This document shows positions 24,048-32,010 of a DNA stretch of 32,114 nt, piece after piece. Each line of letters begins with the position of its first letter. The stretch's first letter is position 1. The notes below the pieces were generated by a model, which saw only the letters and a program-made list of their open reading frames with translations, searched no databases and had not been told where the DNA came from. The DNA comes from Chlamydiales bacterium (GTDB taxonomy: Bacteria > Chlamydiota > Chlamydiia > Chlamydiales > VFKH01). The position numbers and the translations under genes were made by a program. Location: NCBI GenBank assembly GCA_031292375.1, contig JARLHF010000057.1, positions 1 to 32,114 on the forward strand, read 5' to 3'.

Positions 24048-27038
24048 TTAAACTCCTTTTTTCTGTTTAAAGCTCCTGAGGACATTAAAAGGTCCGCAAG
24101 GAACTCTGTAAAATACGCACAAATCTTTTTTAACTAATGCTTGATTGGGTTGATAAACTAATGGAATAATTGGCATTTCCTGACATAGCACTTCTTCTGC
24201 CTTCATTAAACAAAAGGAACGCTGAAACGGGTTAATTTCTTGATCACTTAAGTCGAGAAAATGTTTGAAATCATAATGTTCCCACCTTGCAACGTTAATC
24301 TCTTCTCCAACATATTTAAACGCATTCAGTGTATAAATAGGATCATCAATCCAAGAATTCCAGTGCATTAAACTCATTTGAAAATCTCCCTTGACCGCAA
24401 CTCTATTAAAAAGAGTGTTCCAAGAAAGAGGTTCTAAATGACACTTAATCCCAAGCCCTTCCTCGATTTGTTTTTTCAAACAATTCGCTATATACTCTCC
24501 AATACCTTTTTGGTAAAAAGGCAAAGTCACTGATGAAAAATCTTTGGAAGATATTCCCAATTCTTCTAAGGCCTCTTGCAATAATACACGTGCTTTTTCT
24601 TTATCATATTCAGGAAACTTAGGATGTTGATTTCCCGAATAAAACGGAAGCAATGGTGAATAGGCAGGACTTAATGGAAGAAATGAACTTGCAGTAAGCT
24701 CTGCACGCCTTATAGCATAAGCAAACGCTCTTCGTAACTTCGGATGATGAAAAGGTGGACGAGATGTATTAAACACACACCAATACACTAAACTATTAGG
24801 ATAAGTCACTATGCGATCTTCTTTCCCAGGAACATAAAAAGAATGCCACGTTCCAAACGGACTTCCAACCCAATCCACTTCATTCTTATGAAAAGCATGA
24901 ATTGCCTGGTGGGGCGTCATGAGACTCATAATGATTTGATCCCAGTAAATACGAGATAACTCCCAATAAAAAGGGTTTCTAACAAGATGATAACCCTGAC
25001 TAGAATCATTAATTTTAAGCTGAAAAGGGCCATTACAAGGATAGTTAGCTTGACTTTGATAAGGCCATTGCGGATGTTGCTGATCAATTAGACGATGAAT
25101 CGGTGAATAAACAGAATGCGCTGTCATCTGTAAAAAATAGTGAGTAGGCCTCTCAAGAACTACTTTCAGCGTTCTCGCATCAATAACCTGAATCCCTACC
25201 TGATCTAAAGAAACTTTCCCTTCTTTGGCATCTTTAGCATTTTTTATAGGATCAAAGAAGCTGGCAAAAGAGGTTTTAAAATCGGGAGAAAGAATTTTTT
25301 TCCAAGCATACTCAAAATCATAGGCAGTAACAGGAGATCCATCATTCCATTGAGAATAACGTAATTTGAAAACATACTCTTTCAAATCCTTAGAAACTTC
25401 AATTGATTCAGCAACGGCATTTTCAACAGCGCCATTTTGATCAAAGCGAGTAAGACCTTCAAAAAGAAATCTCAACACATTACCCGAAACAGACTCCCCA
25501 CCAATGCGAGGATCTAAGGAAACCATTAAATATTCCAACCCAATCCTTAAGATCTGTTGATCCTTCATCTGCAATTGCCACTTATGCAAAGCTTCTTGAA
25601 GACTATGAACAAATACTTCCGTCTCGTCACTAGAAGATAACAAAGCACAATTAAAAAAAGTCCCTTCCGATATATCTATGACGTTATATGCTATATCCGT
25701 CATCTTGAAAGCAACTTCTTGAAGTACAGAAGATATAACTTCTTTAAAAGAAGCTTCTCTACCATGTGCAACAAGAAATATTTTATCTTCTTCATGATAG
25801 ATTTTAAAAGAGTAAAACGAGCCAGGTAACAATCTCTTGCGACGCTCTTCTAAAAAATAATTAAAGAGTGAAACAAGAAATTTTTCTTGTAGGAGAAATT
25901 GTTTCTCTAAGGGAATCAGAGCGTAAAAAAATGTTTCTAAGAGTTCAAGATCACTACTCGTAATTCCAGGAAATTGATCTTTAAGCTGATGTAAAAGCTC
26001 CTGCTGCTTAATGAGGATCCCTCCATTGTAGTCACGAAACTCGCCAATGGCAGAGGTGACAAGAGAAACCACTTTTTGACGTGCAGAATAAAAATCTAAA
26101 GAACCATCAGATCTAAGCAAGCTCGCATCACGAGGAAGATGGATGCGAAAGATATGTGCCTCTACAGGATGGTTATCGATATGCTTCACTGTTAAAGCCT
26201 TTTCAGGCACAAATGAGGCATCAAAAAAGCGCTCTTTTAGAGAAAAGCGATGAAAGGGCATGATGTAGACCAGCATCACACGAAAGATAATCTCTTTACC
26301 CGTTTGCTGATCTAAAACGATATATACCTGAGGTAGATCTTGAATGGTTTGAATCTCTTGGCTTAACACAAGAACATTTTTATAGATCTCTTCTTCATTG
26401 GATCTCATAAATATACTTGGAGAAAGCTTTTGGATGCTCTTTCTGATTTTTTCTTCCAAGCTGTTTTTCAAGATTTGCTGTTCAGCAAGAGAAAAAGGAA
26501 GCCCCTCTTTTTTCTCAATCTCAAGATAAAACATCTTTAGATTTTTATGCTGAGAAGTATGACAATAAGAGCTCTCCCTTACTATCCTCAGTTGAGGAAG
26601 GCTTTTTTGGAGGGCAAGAAGAACGTTCTCCTCGTCAAAAAGCTCATATCGATCCATGATATTAAAGCCAACAACACAGCCAAGAACAGGTCTTGTAAAA
26701 AACGGGAATGTCAAGTAAGTAGGAATCCATCTGATTTCAAGATGCCTTGCATGCGGCGCAAACGTCGCTGTACGTAGCAGTTTTTTCTGCATGAGGTGTA
26801 TTGACAAAACCAAGCGAAAAAGATGCGTTGCATTCCGGTGATCTAAGTACTTTTTCGTAGCAACCAGATAAAAAAGAAAAAGATCATTAAAGATAGAGTT
26901 CTCTACCTGCTGTGGAAAACGCGCTAACCACCTTTGCAATTTTCTATAAACAGGATTGAACGAAGGGTGAAAGGAAACGGGCAAACCACCTGGATTCATC
27001 TCTGGATTCTGTTCAAACTCTGCTTGAAGAACTATCAT
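24048..27038 (-). CDS. SBP_bac_5 peptide-binding domain fused to a large N-terminal region
   Basis: Encodes 996 residues from ATG 27038; a GTG at 27047 is also in frame, and neither has a good ribosome binding site. Residues about 495-990 are a complete SBP_bac_5 (OppA-type) domain: 'LRIGLEYLMVSLDPRIGG', 'LFEGLTRFDQNGAVENAVAES', 'LRYSQWNDGSPVTAYDFEYAWK', 'NGPFQL...YHLVRNPFYW' and 'LRRAFAYAIRR' are all in the expected order. Residues 1-490 are unlike any domain I recognise; they are mostly helical with beta patches ('EIIFRVMLVYIMPFHRF', 'NGGILIKQQE'). There is no signal peptide or lipobox, unlike OppA, so a cytosolic location as in SgrR is conceivable, although no helix-turn-helix is seen. The SH2 gene starts 1 nt after the stop (TAAtATG). 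Confidence 0.85.
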   Translation of the reverse strand: MIVLQAEFEQNPEMNPGGLPVSFHPSFNPVYRKLQRWLARFPQQVENSIFNDLFLFYLVATKKYLDHRNATHLFRLVLSIHLMQKKLLRTATFAPHARHLEIRWIPTYLTFPFFTRPVLGCVVGFNIMDRYELFDEENVLLALQKSLPQLRIVRESSYCHTSQHKNLKMFYLEIEKKEGLPFSLAEQQILKNSLEEKIRKSIQKLSPSIFMRSNEEEIYKNVLVLSQEIQTIQDLPQVYIVLDQQTGKEIIFRVMLVYIMPFHRFSLKERFFDASFVPEKALTVKHIDNHPVEAHIFRIHLPRDASLLRSDGSLDFYSARQKVVSLVTSAIGEFRDYNGGILIKQQELLHQLKDQFPGITSSDLELLETFFYALIPLEKQFLLQEKFLVSLFNYFLEERRKRLLPGSFYSFKIYHEEDKIFLVAHGREASFKEVISSVLQEVAFKMTDIAYNVIDISEGTFFNCALLSSSDETEVFVHSLQEALHKWQLQMKDQQILRIGLEYLMVSLDPRIGGESVSGNVLRFLFEGLTRFDQNGAVENAVAESIEVSKDLKEYVFKLRYSQWNDGSPVTAYDFEYAWKKILSPDFKTSFASFFDPIKNAKDAKEGKVSLDQVGIQVIDARTLKVVLERPTHYFLQMTAHSVYSPIHRLIDQQHPQWPYQSQANYPCNGPFQLKINDSSQGYHLVRNPFYWELSRIYWDQIIMSLMTPHQAIHAFHKNEVDWVGSPFGTWHSFYVPGKEDRIVTYPNSLVYWCVFNTSRPPFHHPKLRRAFAYAIRRAELTASSFLPLSPAYSPLLPFYSGNQHPKFPEYDKEKARVLLQEALEELGISSKDFSSVTLPFYQKGIGEYIANCLKKQIEEGLGIKCHLEPLSWNTLFNRVAVKGDFQMSLMHWNSWIDDPIYTLNAFKYVGEEINVARWEHYDFKHFLDLSDQEINPFQRSFCLMKAEEVLCQEMPIIPLVYQPNQALVKKDLCVFYRVPCGPFNVLRSFKQKKGV

Positions 27039-27083
27039 AACTCTCACACATAATTAAAAACTTTACACGAACTTTAATAATTC

Positions 27084-27100
27084 CTTGCAAAATATGCAAG
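27084..27100. promoter_or_regulatory. Perfect 6-bp inverted repeat upstream of the SBP-fusion gene
   Basis: CTTGCA (27084-27089) and TGCAAG (27095-27100) are separated by AAATA, with the inner edge 46 bp upstream of the start at 27038. It could be an operator or a hairpin in the leader. No U tract follows on either strand, so a terminator is unlikely. Confidence 0.3.
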
Positions 27101-27242
27101 CAAAAAAAACATTTGTTTATCGAATTTTAACAAAATCGCGCTTAAAATCGTCTGAGGACACTCTGCTTTAATTTTTATTTCCAATCTGAGCCTCTTAAGA
27201 CAAACATACTTATTTCTATTTTTATTCACTTTTAGGAAAATC

Positions 27243-27281
27243 AGTGTGCCAAAAGCACACATATTTGAAAAGTAAAAACTT
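27243..27281. repeat. Dispersed intergenic repeat, copy A
   Basis: These 39 bp match 31910-31948 at 30 of 39 positions without gaps. The shared start is AGTGTGCCAAAA and the shared end runs TTGAAAAG...AAACTT. In this copy GTGTGC (27244-27249) and GCACAC (27255-27260) form a perfect 6-bp hairpin with a 5-nt loop. AGTAAA/TTTACT at 27271-27285 forms a second. It lies in the gap between the TSUP permease and the SBP-fusion gene, which otherwise holds nothing I can assign. Confidence 0.4.
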
Positions 27282-27323
27282 TACTAAAAAGCGCGCTACA
27301 CTTATTTTTTTCAGCATAAAACT

Positions 27324-28067
27324 TTAGGTTAACAATAAAACAAGCCCTGATATAGCCATAAATAGGGATAACATAATTTTTGCAAATTGATCTCCCTTTT
27401 TAATGGCTATGTGAGATCCAATATGCGTGCCGATACTCGCACCAATAAGCCCTGAAATACCATGAGACCATACAACCAAGCCCTGGAGACTTAAAAGAAC
27501 AAACAAAATCACTGATTGTACAGACTGAGCAATGCGCTTCGTAGCATTCGCTTCAAGGGTAGAAAGGCCAAAAAGAAGCATGAGAATAATCACAAGAATA
27601 ATGCCAAGTCCTGTTCCAAAAAGCGTTTGCATAAAAGTAAAAAATGTATAAGCAATAAAACCTGTAATAAACCAGAGCCGAGAACGCTCTCCTGGTTGAA
27701 AAGATGCTTTACTGATAAATAAAGAAGGGATTAACAAGATTAAAATAATACCAATTATCTTTTGAAAAAACGAAGCATCGATTTGAGGAATAAGCCATGC
27801 TGAGGCCAAAGCGCAAATAAGTGTAATACTCATGAAGGGTATAGCAAGCTTTTTATTAATAAACCCCTTTCCCTTAAATGCACTAAGAGCCCCAAAAGAA
27901 TTACCGACCCCACTTAATTTATTAGTAGCAAGAGCTTCTGCTGGCAAAAGTCCAATAAAAATATAATAGGGCATGGTAATAAAACCACCTCCACCACCAC
28001 TAAGCCCACTTAAAATACCTGCTAGTAATGTAACAATAAATGTAAGAAAAACTAAAAAAATGTCCAT
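27324..28067 (-). CDS. TSUP (TauE/SafE) family membrane permease
   Basis: Encodes 247 residues with about eight TM helices in two repeats. 'LAGILSGLSGGGGGFITMPYYI' near the N-terminus is the TSUP signature (G...GlGGGGGxixxP). 'LATNKLSGVGNSFGA' is the matching second block (atnkl...g). The second repeat, 'LFGTGLGIILVIILM...ANATKRIAQSVQS', is the same pattern. The family includes TauE and SafE, which move sulfonates, sulfite or other sulfur compounds and organic acids; the substrate is unknown here. No ribosome binding site is visible before the ATG. The Nudix gene ends 29 nt upstream, so the two are probably co-transcribed. Confidence 0.87.
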   Translation of the reverse strand: MDIFLVFLTFIVTLLAGILSGLSGGGGGFITMPYYIFIGLLPAEALATNKLSGVGNSFGALSAFKGKGFINKKLAIPFMSITLICALASAWLIPQIDASFFQKIIGIILILLIPSLFISKASFQPGERSRLWFITGFIAYTFFTFMQTLFGTGLGIILVIILMLLFGLSTLEANATKRIAQSVQSVILFVLLSLQGLVVWSHGISGLIGASIGTHIGSHIAIKKGDQFAKIMLSLFMAISGLVLLLT

Positions 28068-28096
28068 AAAGGCAGTATAGCAGCGATACTAATTAA

Positions 28097-28522
28097 CTAT
28101 AATACAAACAAATTCTTTAGCGCATGCTTTGCAAATGGTGTGAGCTCATCTTGCTTGATTTGCTTAAGCGTAACCCAGCGCACCTCATCTTCAGGTACTA
28201 AGTCAGGCATTATACGTGATTCTAAAATTTTGTAAATAATACCAATGTGATGAAATAGGTATCTATTTTCACAACTACCATAGTCACCAACAAACGTTGC
28301 AATATTCACAAGCTTACATTGGACTACTTGCATAGCAGCTTCTTCTAACAATTCCCTCTTGAGCGTATCTTCTGGCGTTTCTCTAAATTCAATGCCGCCA
28401 CCTGGTAGATCCCAAAGCCCTTTGTAAGGACCTGATTTTTTTAGTGTAAGCAATATTTTTGAATCTTGTAACAAGACCCCATAAGATCCATACCTTGTGA
28501 CCTGTTTTATTTTACTGCTCAT
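28097..28522 (-). CDS. Nudix hydrolase
   Basis: Encodes 141 residues. The Nudix box begins at G42 and continues through E48 to R56-E57 and E60-E61; the usual Gly after EE-x is Ala63. The metal-binding Glu residues are all present, so it should hydrolyse a nucleoside diphosphate linked to another group, with Mg2+. The N-terminal beta sheet 'YGSYGVLLQDSKILLTLKKSG' is typical of MutT-type domains. The substrate cannot be predicted. AAGGA lies 4 nt before the ATG. A divergent second Nudix gene lies on the other side of a long inverted repeat (28602-28762). It is soluble and cytoplasmic. Confidence 0.88.
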   Translation of the reverse strand: MSSKIKQVTRYGSYGVLLQDSKILLTLKKSGPYKGLWDLPGGGIEFRETPEDTLKRELLEEAAMQVVQCKLVNIATFVGDYGSCENRYLFHHIGIIYKILESRIMPDLVPEDEVRWVTLKQIKQDELTPFAKHALKNLFVL

Positions 28523-28601
28523 AACTTCCTTTACTTGAAACTTTGTTCTACATAGACTACAACACCAAAATATTAAAAAACATAATCACTTAATCTTATT
28601 A

Positions 28602-28762
28602 GCCTGAGTTTTGGGTTTAAATTGCTCAATCTTAGGGATCTTCTGGCAGCTTTTCAAGCTTTTTTGCTCGTTTATAGTTTTTGAATATGAACTTCGCAAA
28701 AATGATTGAAAACTTATCCAGAATCTCCTCTAATCTTGAACAATTTAAATTCAAAACTCAGG
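28602..28762. repeat. Long imperfect inverted repeat, MITE-like
   Basis: The two ends are inverted copies. 28602-28623 and 28741-28762 pair as 22-mers with two mismatches, starting CCTGAGTTTTG on one side and ending CAAAACTCAGG on the other. The match continues inward at lower identity: ATCTTCTGG pairs with CCAGAATCT, and CTTTTCAA with TTGAAAAC, giving arms of about 65-70 bp around a centre near 28682. Transcribed, this would fold into a very long hairpin. No transposase and no clear target-site duplication are visible. The right end stops 5 nt before the start of the NUDT15-like gene and provides its ribosome binding site (CAGG). Confidence 0.5.
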
Positions 28763-28767
28763 TTGTT

Positions 28768-29190
28768 ATGAATAAATTTGTCAGAGTTGGCGTTGGTGCG
28801 CTCATTATTAAGGATGAAACCATTTTGATGGGATTTCGTTTAGGAAAACATGGAAAAGACTCTTGGAGCCTTCCAGGAGGACATTTAGAGTTTGGCGAAA
28901 CCCCTGAAGAATGTGCTATAAGAGAAACTTTAGAAGAAACAGGTCTCTTCGTCTCTCAAGTCAAGCGTGGGCCTTGGATCAATGATTATTTTGCTGAAAG
29001 CCATTCTCATTATATCACTCTTTTAATGATTGCTCGATACGAGGGTGGAGAGCCAGAAGTTAAAGAAAAAGAAAAGTGTAAAATTTGGCAATGGTTTCCC
29101 TACGCCCAATTACCTACACCTCTTTTTCTTCCTATTCAAACATTTTTAAATTCTGGCTATAAATTTGATGATTTTTCTAAGTTATTTTAA
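28768..29190 (+). CDS. NUDT15/MTH2-like Nudix hydrolase
   Basis: Encodes 140 residues from ATG 28768. The frame is open back to 28681, but those 29 codons read through the inverted repeat and have no ribosome binding site, while AGG lies 5 nt before 28768 and the conserved domain starts at once ('NKFVRVGVGALI'). The Nudix box is canonical: G38, E44, R52-E53, E56-E57, G59. 'LPGGHLEFGETPEECAIRET', 'HYITLLM' and 'EKEKCKIWQWFPYAQLP' closely follow mammalian NUDT15 and its bacterial relatives, which clean up oxidised or thiolated nucleotides and dCTP-like pools. It is cytoplasmic. A hairpin directly follows the stop codon. Confidence 0.9.
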   Translation: MNKFVRVGVGALIIKDETILMGFRLGKHGKDSWSLPGGHLEFGETPEECAIRETLEETGLFVSQVKRGPWINDYFAESHSHYITLLMIARYEGGEPEVKEKEKCKIWQWFPYAQLPTPLFLPIQTFLNSGYKFDDFSKLF

Positions 29191-29192
29191 TT

Positions 29193-29211
29193 ACTCATGT
29201 TATGCATGAGT
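29193..29211 (+). terminator. Hairpin directly after the NUDT15-like gene
   Basis: ACTCATG (29193-29199) and CATGAGT (29205-29211) form a perfect 7-bp stem with a TTATG loop, extended by AATT/AATTA flanks with one bulge. No U run follows on the plus strand, so it may be an mRNA-end stabiliser or regulator site rather than a Rho-independent terminator. Confidence 0.3.
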
Positions 29212-29278
29212 TAATTAGTGAAAAAATTAGATTGCTCTGTTAGCATGCAGTGCTACAACAGTTTTAGGAGATATGATC

Positions 29279-29764
29279 ATGAGTAGCCCAGCAAATAATG
29301 CAACCCAAATCCTAGCTGCAGCAAATGTTATTATGCGATTGTCTCAAGAAATTACTGGTCTATTAAAGCCTCTTTCTGAAGGTGAAAACTCAACTCAAGT
29401 AAATTCGGTATCTGCATTTGCTATCCAGATTATCTACAATGCATCTATCCGCCTAGATAATTTAGAATATTTACAAGAAGCTTCTAAACTACTTGAAAGC
29501 ATTAAACAAAAAATTCTTTCAGATTCTGAACCTTCACCTTCTGCTAGTTTTGAAAAAGTTAATACATTGGCACAAACACTACAAACATTTAAATTAAATC
29601 AGATCGAGAACATCAAAGAAGCAGCCAAAAAAACCTTCTCTGAAGAGGAAATCATTCCCATATTTCTAGCCTCTAAAGAGGGACTTCTTAATTTAGACAC
29701 AGTAATTCTCTCTTCAGGATCTTCGAAGAGCACTTCATCAAGTAGAATAGAACCTCCTTCATGA
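29279..29764 (+). CDS. Small helical protein of unknown function
   Basis: Encodes 161 residues from ATG 29279, which has AGGAG 8 nt upstream; an ATG at 29273 is too close to that site. It is predicted mostly helical and soluble, with amphipathic heptads ('NATQILAAANVIMRLSQEI', 'EASKLLESIKQKIL') and a Ser-rich C-terminal tail ('SSGSSKSTSSS') that looks disordered. I know no family. The stop overlaps the start of the DfsB/ClbS-family gene as ATGA, so the two products are made together and may interact. No signal peptide or TM segment is seen. The helical Ser/Glu-rich look is similar to some secreted chlamydial proteins, but that is weak evidence. Confidence 0.6.
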   Translation: MSSPANNATQILAAANVIMRLSQEITGLLKPLSEGENSTQVNSVSAFAIQIIYNASIRLDNLEYLQEASKLLESIKQKILSDSEPSPSASFEKVNTLAQTLQTFKLNQIENIKEAAKKTFSEEEIIPIFLASKEGLLNLDTVILSSGSSKSTSSSRIEPPS

Positions 29765-30294
29765 ATTTTCCCTCTCTACAAGCCCCTTTAAGCCTAGAAA
29801 TTCAAAAAGAATACTCTCGATTAACAAAACTCATATCTTCAATTCCTGCACCTTTGCGAATCTTAAAGAAAATAAAGGGAACTGGGGGAACAGTAAGTAT
29901 AACGGACTTAATTGCCTATCAAATTGGATGGGGAAGCTTGGTGATTGGCTGGTATGATGCAGGAATAAGAGGTGAAACACCAAAAATGTCTGGAGAGGGC
30001 TTTACAAATTGGAACTATGTGGCCATTGCTCAGTATTTTTATCAAAAATACAACTTCAATAACGACAAAGACCTACAGACCAGGGCTTTCCTGCAAGTTT
30101 TCATGCGACTAATTACTATCGTCGAACAAGAATACCAAACCGGGAACCTAGACAAACTAGGGGTTTGGCCATGGTGTACACTACCATCGGGCAAGCAATG
30201 GCCACTTAGCAAATGGATCAAAGTCAATACCAGCTCCCCCTATAAAAGAGCTTTTACCCTAATTAACTCAGGTTACGCAAAAAACTATTTTTGA
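29761..30294 (+). CDS. DfsB/ClbS-family four-helix protein (DUF1706)
   Basis: Encodes 177 residues. The family block 'LIAYQIGWGSLVIGWYDAG' followed by 'GETPKMSGEGF.NWN' and, near the C-terminus, 'GKQWPLSKWIKVNTSSPYK' is the pattern of the DfsB/ClbS (DUF1706) family, DinB-like four-helix proteins. ClbS is a colibactin self-resistance hydrolase opening the cyclopropane warhead; DfsB and most others have unknown roles. No metal-binding His triad of the DinB type stands out. It is soluble and cytoplasmic. It shares an ATGA junction with the preceding helical protein gene. No genotoxin synthesis genes are in the window, so a resistance role against external or host compounds is only a possibility. 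Confidence 0.85.
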   Translation: MNFPSLQAPLSLEIQKEYSRLTKLISSIPAPLRILKKIKGTGGTVSITDLIAYQIGWGSLVIGWYDAGIRGETPKMSGEGFTNWNYVAIAQYFYQKYNFNNDKDLQTRAFLQVFMRLITIVEQEYQTGNLDKLGVWPWCTLPSGKQWPLSKWIKVNTSSPYKRAFTLINSGYAKNYF

Positions 30295-30375
30295 TATATA
30301 GACATTACTATCTTCAGTAGCGTATTAATCTGTTTTTGTGCTACTTTTAAGTGGCATATGAACTATGAGGTCATG

Positions 30376-31212
30376 ATGCTAAAGAAAACAATTCTAATAA
30401 TTTATTTATTCTCTTTACTAAGCGTCTCTGCTGTTTATAGTAAAGTACTTGCAGTAAAAGACCTATGTTTGTTTGAAAAAGAAATCCAATCGCTAGACCA
30501 CGATTCTCTTATTTTATTTGATATTGACTATACTATCCTAACTCCAGAAGATGCTGCCCTTAAGCCCTGCGGTAAAGGTTTAAGAAAAAAATTTCTACAT
30601 AATTTAGATCCACAAAAAAGAGCACGACTTCAATCCATTCTTGGTATTGATGGAAAAGAAGAGCTAGTAGACCAAAAATCTCCTTTTCTTATTCAAAACA
30701 TACAAGCAAGAGGTATTCCTGTTATTGCACTAACAGCCCTGGAAACAGGTACCTATGGAAAAATAATAAATATGGAAGATTGGAGACTCAATCGACTTAA
30801 ACACTTTGGAATCGATTTTACGGTCTCATTTCAAGACTTTAACCCTCTCTATCTTACAGAACTTTCCCCCTATAACGATCATTATCCTCTATTTAAAAAT
30901 GGTGTATTATTTACCAACCTTCGCCCCAAAGGCGAGGTCCTCACTACATTCTTACGAAAAATTGACTGGAAGCCAACAAAGCTCCTATTCATAGATGACT
31001 CTCTCTCACAAATACAATCTGTCGAATCCGCTGCAGAAGCCCTGGGCATCGAATTTATAGGATTCCACTATACGGCCACTGGAAATGCTTCCTGCAAACT
31101 TAATCAAACATTAGGCGAATTTCAATTTCAATATCTCATAGAGAATGAGAAATGGCTTCCAGACAAAGAAGCTATAAAAATCTTCAAAAATACAACCCCC
31201 TCAAGAAATTGA
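30376..31212 (+). CDS. Secreted DUF2608 HAD-like protein
   Basis: Encodes 278 residues from ATG 30376, which has TGAGG 5 nt upstream; an ATG at 30358 in the same frame adds only six residues. The N-terminus (LKK, then 'TILIIYLFSLLSVSAVYS') is a signal peptide. The HAD motifs are intact: motif I D49-I-D51-Y-T53, motif II 'ITALET' seen as 'IALTALE', a Lys in 'RPKGE', and motif IV 'FIDDSLSQI'. This order matches DUF2608, a family known in Legionella, Coxiella and chlamydiae whose substrates are not established. With a signal peptide it probably acts as a periplasmic phosphatase. The gene stands alone, converging on the MazG-like gene 33 nt away. Confidence 0.85.
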   Translation: MLKKTILIIYLFSLLSVSAVYSKVLAVKDLCLFEKEIQSLDHDSLILFDIDYTILTPEDAALKPCGKGLRKKFLHNLDPQKRARLQSILGIDGKEELVDQKSPFLIQNIQARGIPVIALTALETGTYGKIINMEDWRLNRLKHFGIDFTVSFQDFNPLYLTELSPYNDHYPLFKNGVLFTNLRPKGEVLTTFLRKIDWKPTKLLFIDDSLSQIQSVESAAEALGIEFIGFHYTATGNASCKLNQTLGEFQFQYLIENEKWLPDKEAIKIFKNTTPSRN

Positions 31213-31245
31213 AGATACAATAAATGTTGTACACAACGTAAGGGC

Positions 31246-31623
31246 TCAGCTTTGAGGACATGAAGAGCTTTCTCGACCTTTGTTAGTTAAGGCCTTTGCA
31301 AGAGCTATTCCTTGCTCAATAGGATATTTTTGAATGTTTTTTTCCATTTTTCTATTTGCTTCGCTGATAATATCAATTTCTAATACATCAGAAAGACGCA
31401 AGAGATAAATAAATATATCGGCAATTTCTTCTGAGGCCGCTTGAAGTTGTTCCTTATCCAAAGAACTAGCCTGCACATCTGTAAGCCACATGAATACTTC
31501 CACAAGCTCCGCAGCTTCCACTGACAAGGCCATCGCTAAGTTTTTAGGAGATTGAAATCTATCCCAATTTCTTTCTTGGGTAAATTTTTTGTGAGCTTGC
31601 TGTATTTGCCAAATCGGATTCAT
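31246..31623 (-). CDS. MazG-like nucleotide pyrophosphohydrolase (dCTPase/RS21-C6 type)
   Basis: Encodes 125 residues. 'ERNWDRFQSPKNLAMALSVE' is the typical start of the RS21-C6/DCTPP1 branch, followed by the EXXE...EXXD metal site at E36, E39, E66 and D69 in 'VEAAELVEVF' and 'EEIADIFIYLLRL'. Such enzymes hydrolyse dCTP and modified pyrimidine dNTPs to the monophosphate and pyrophosphate. It likely forms dimers or tetramers of four-helix bundles in the cytoplasm. AGGA precedes the ATG by 5 nt. Together with the two Nudix genes it gives the window three nucleotide-pool-cleaning enzymes. Confidence 0.92.
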   Translation of the reverse strand: MNPIWQIQQAHKKFTQERNWDRFQSPKNLAMALSVEAAELVEVFMWLTDVQASSLDKEQLQAASEEIADIFIYLLRLSDVLEIDIISEANRKMEKNIQKYPIEQGIALAKALTNKGRESSSCPQS

Positions 31624-32010
31624 TTCTTTCCTAACTTAACACAAATTTTTGGAATAAGAGATTGTCAAGAGTCCACCAATTCTAGAGAGAAACGCCATCT
31701 CCCCTCCCCTTTTTATTAGACTTCTTACGTAATTACATTTGCTTATTAAAATTGTCTTTTTTGGCATCTTTATCGTTAAATTTTTCAACCATATGTTCAC
31801 ATATGCTCTCAAAATTTATCAATAAATCTACTCAAAAACTTTCAATTTTTCTAAGCAAAGCTAATTATGCAAGAAGTCTATTGACATTTGCTGCCTATCC
31901 AAGGAAGTTAGTGTGCCAAAAATGTGCATAATTGAAAAGCTGAAACTTGAAATGAATGAAATAGCAAAAAGTCGTTCAAAAAATCTTATTTAACGTCAGC
32001 TCGATTTTTA
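31624..32010. other. Intergenic region without a gene
   Basis: I see no gene, tRNA or long inverted repeat here. The stretch is AT-rich. It holds a 39-bp repeat (31910-31948) shared with 27243-27281 and presumably the promoter for the MazG-like gene starting at 31623, although no clear hexamers stand out. Confidence 0.5.
31910..31948. repeat. Dispersed intergenic repeat, copy B
   Basis: It matches copy A (27243-27281) at 30 of 39 positions. The central five bases (ATGTG here, GCACA in copy A) differ only by transitions, so the hairpin of copy A is lost here while AGTGTGCCAAAA and TTGAAAAG are kept. Confidence 0.4.

Noticed and set aside
27074-27262. 62-codon minus-strand frame upstream of the SBP-fusion gene
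   Set aside because: It has no ribosome binding site or family resemblance, runs through repeat copy A, and is mostly Lys/Ile/Phe from AT-rich DNA.
28681-28767. 29-codon N-terminal extension of the NUDT15-like gene
   Set aside because: It reads through the inverted repeat, starts with TTG or ATG without a ribosome binding site, and precedes the family's normal start.
31225-31236. GTTGTACACAAC palindrome between the DUF2608 and MazG-like genes
   Set aside because: The loop is only 2 nt and there is no T run, so it is too weak for a terminator and has no sign of regulator specificity.
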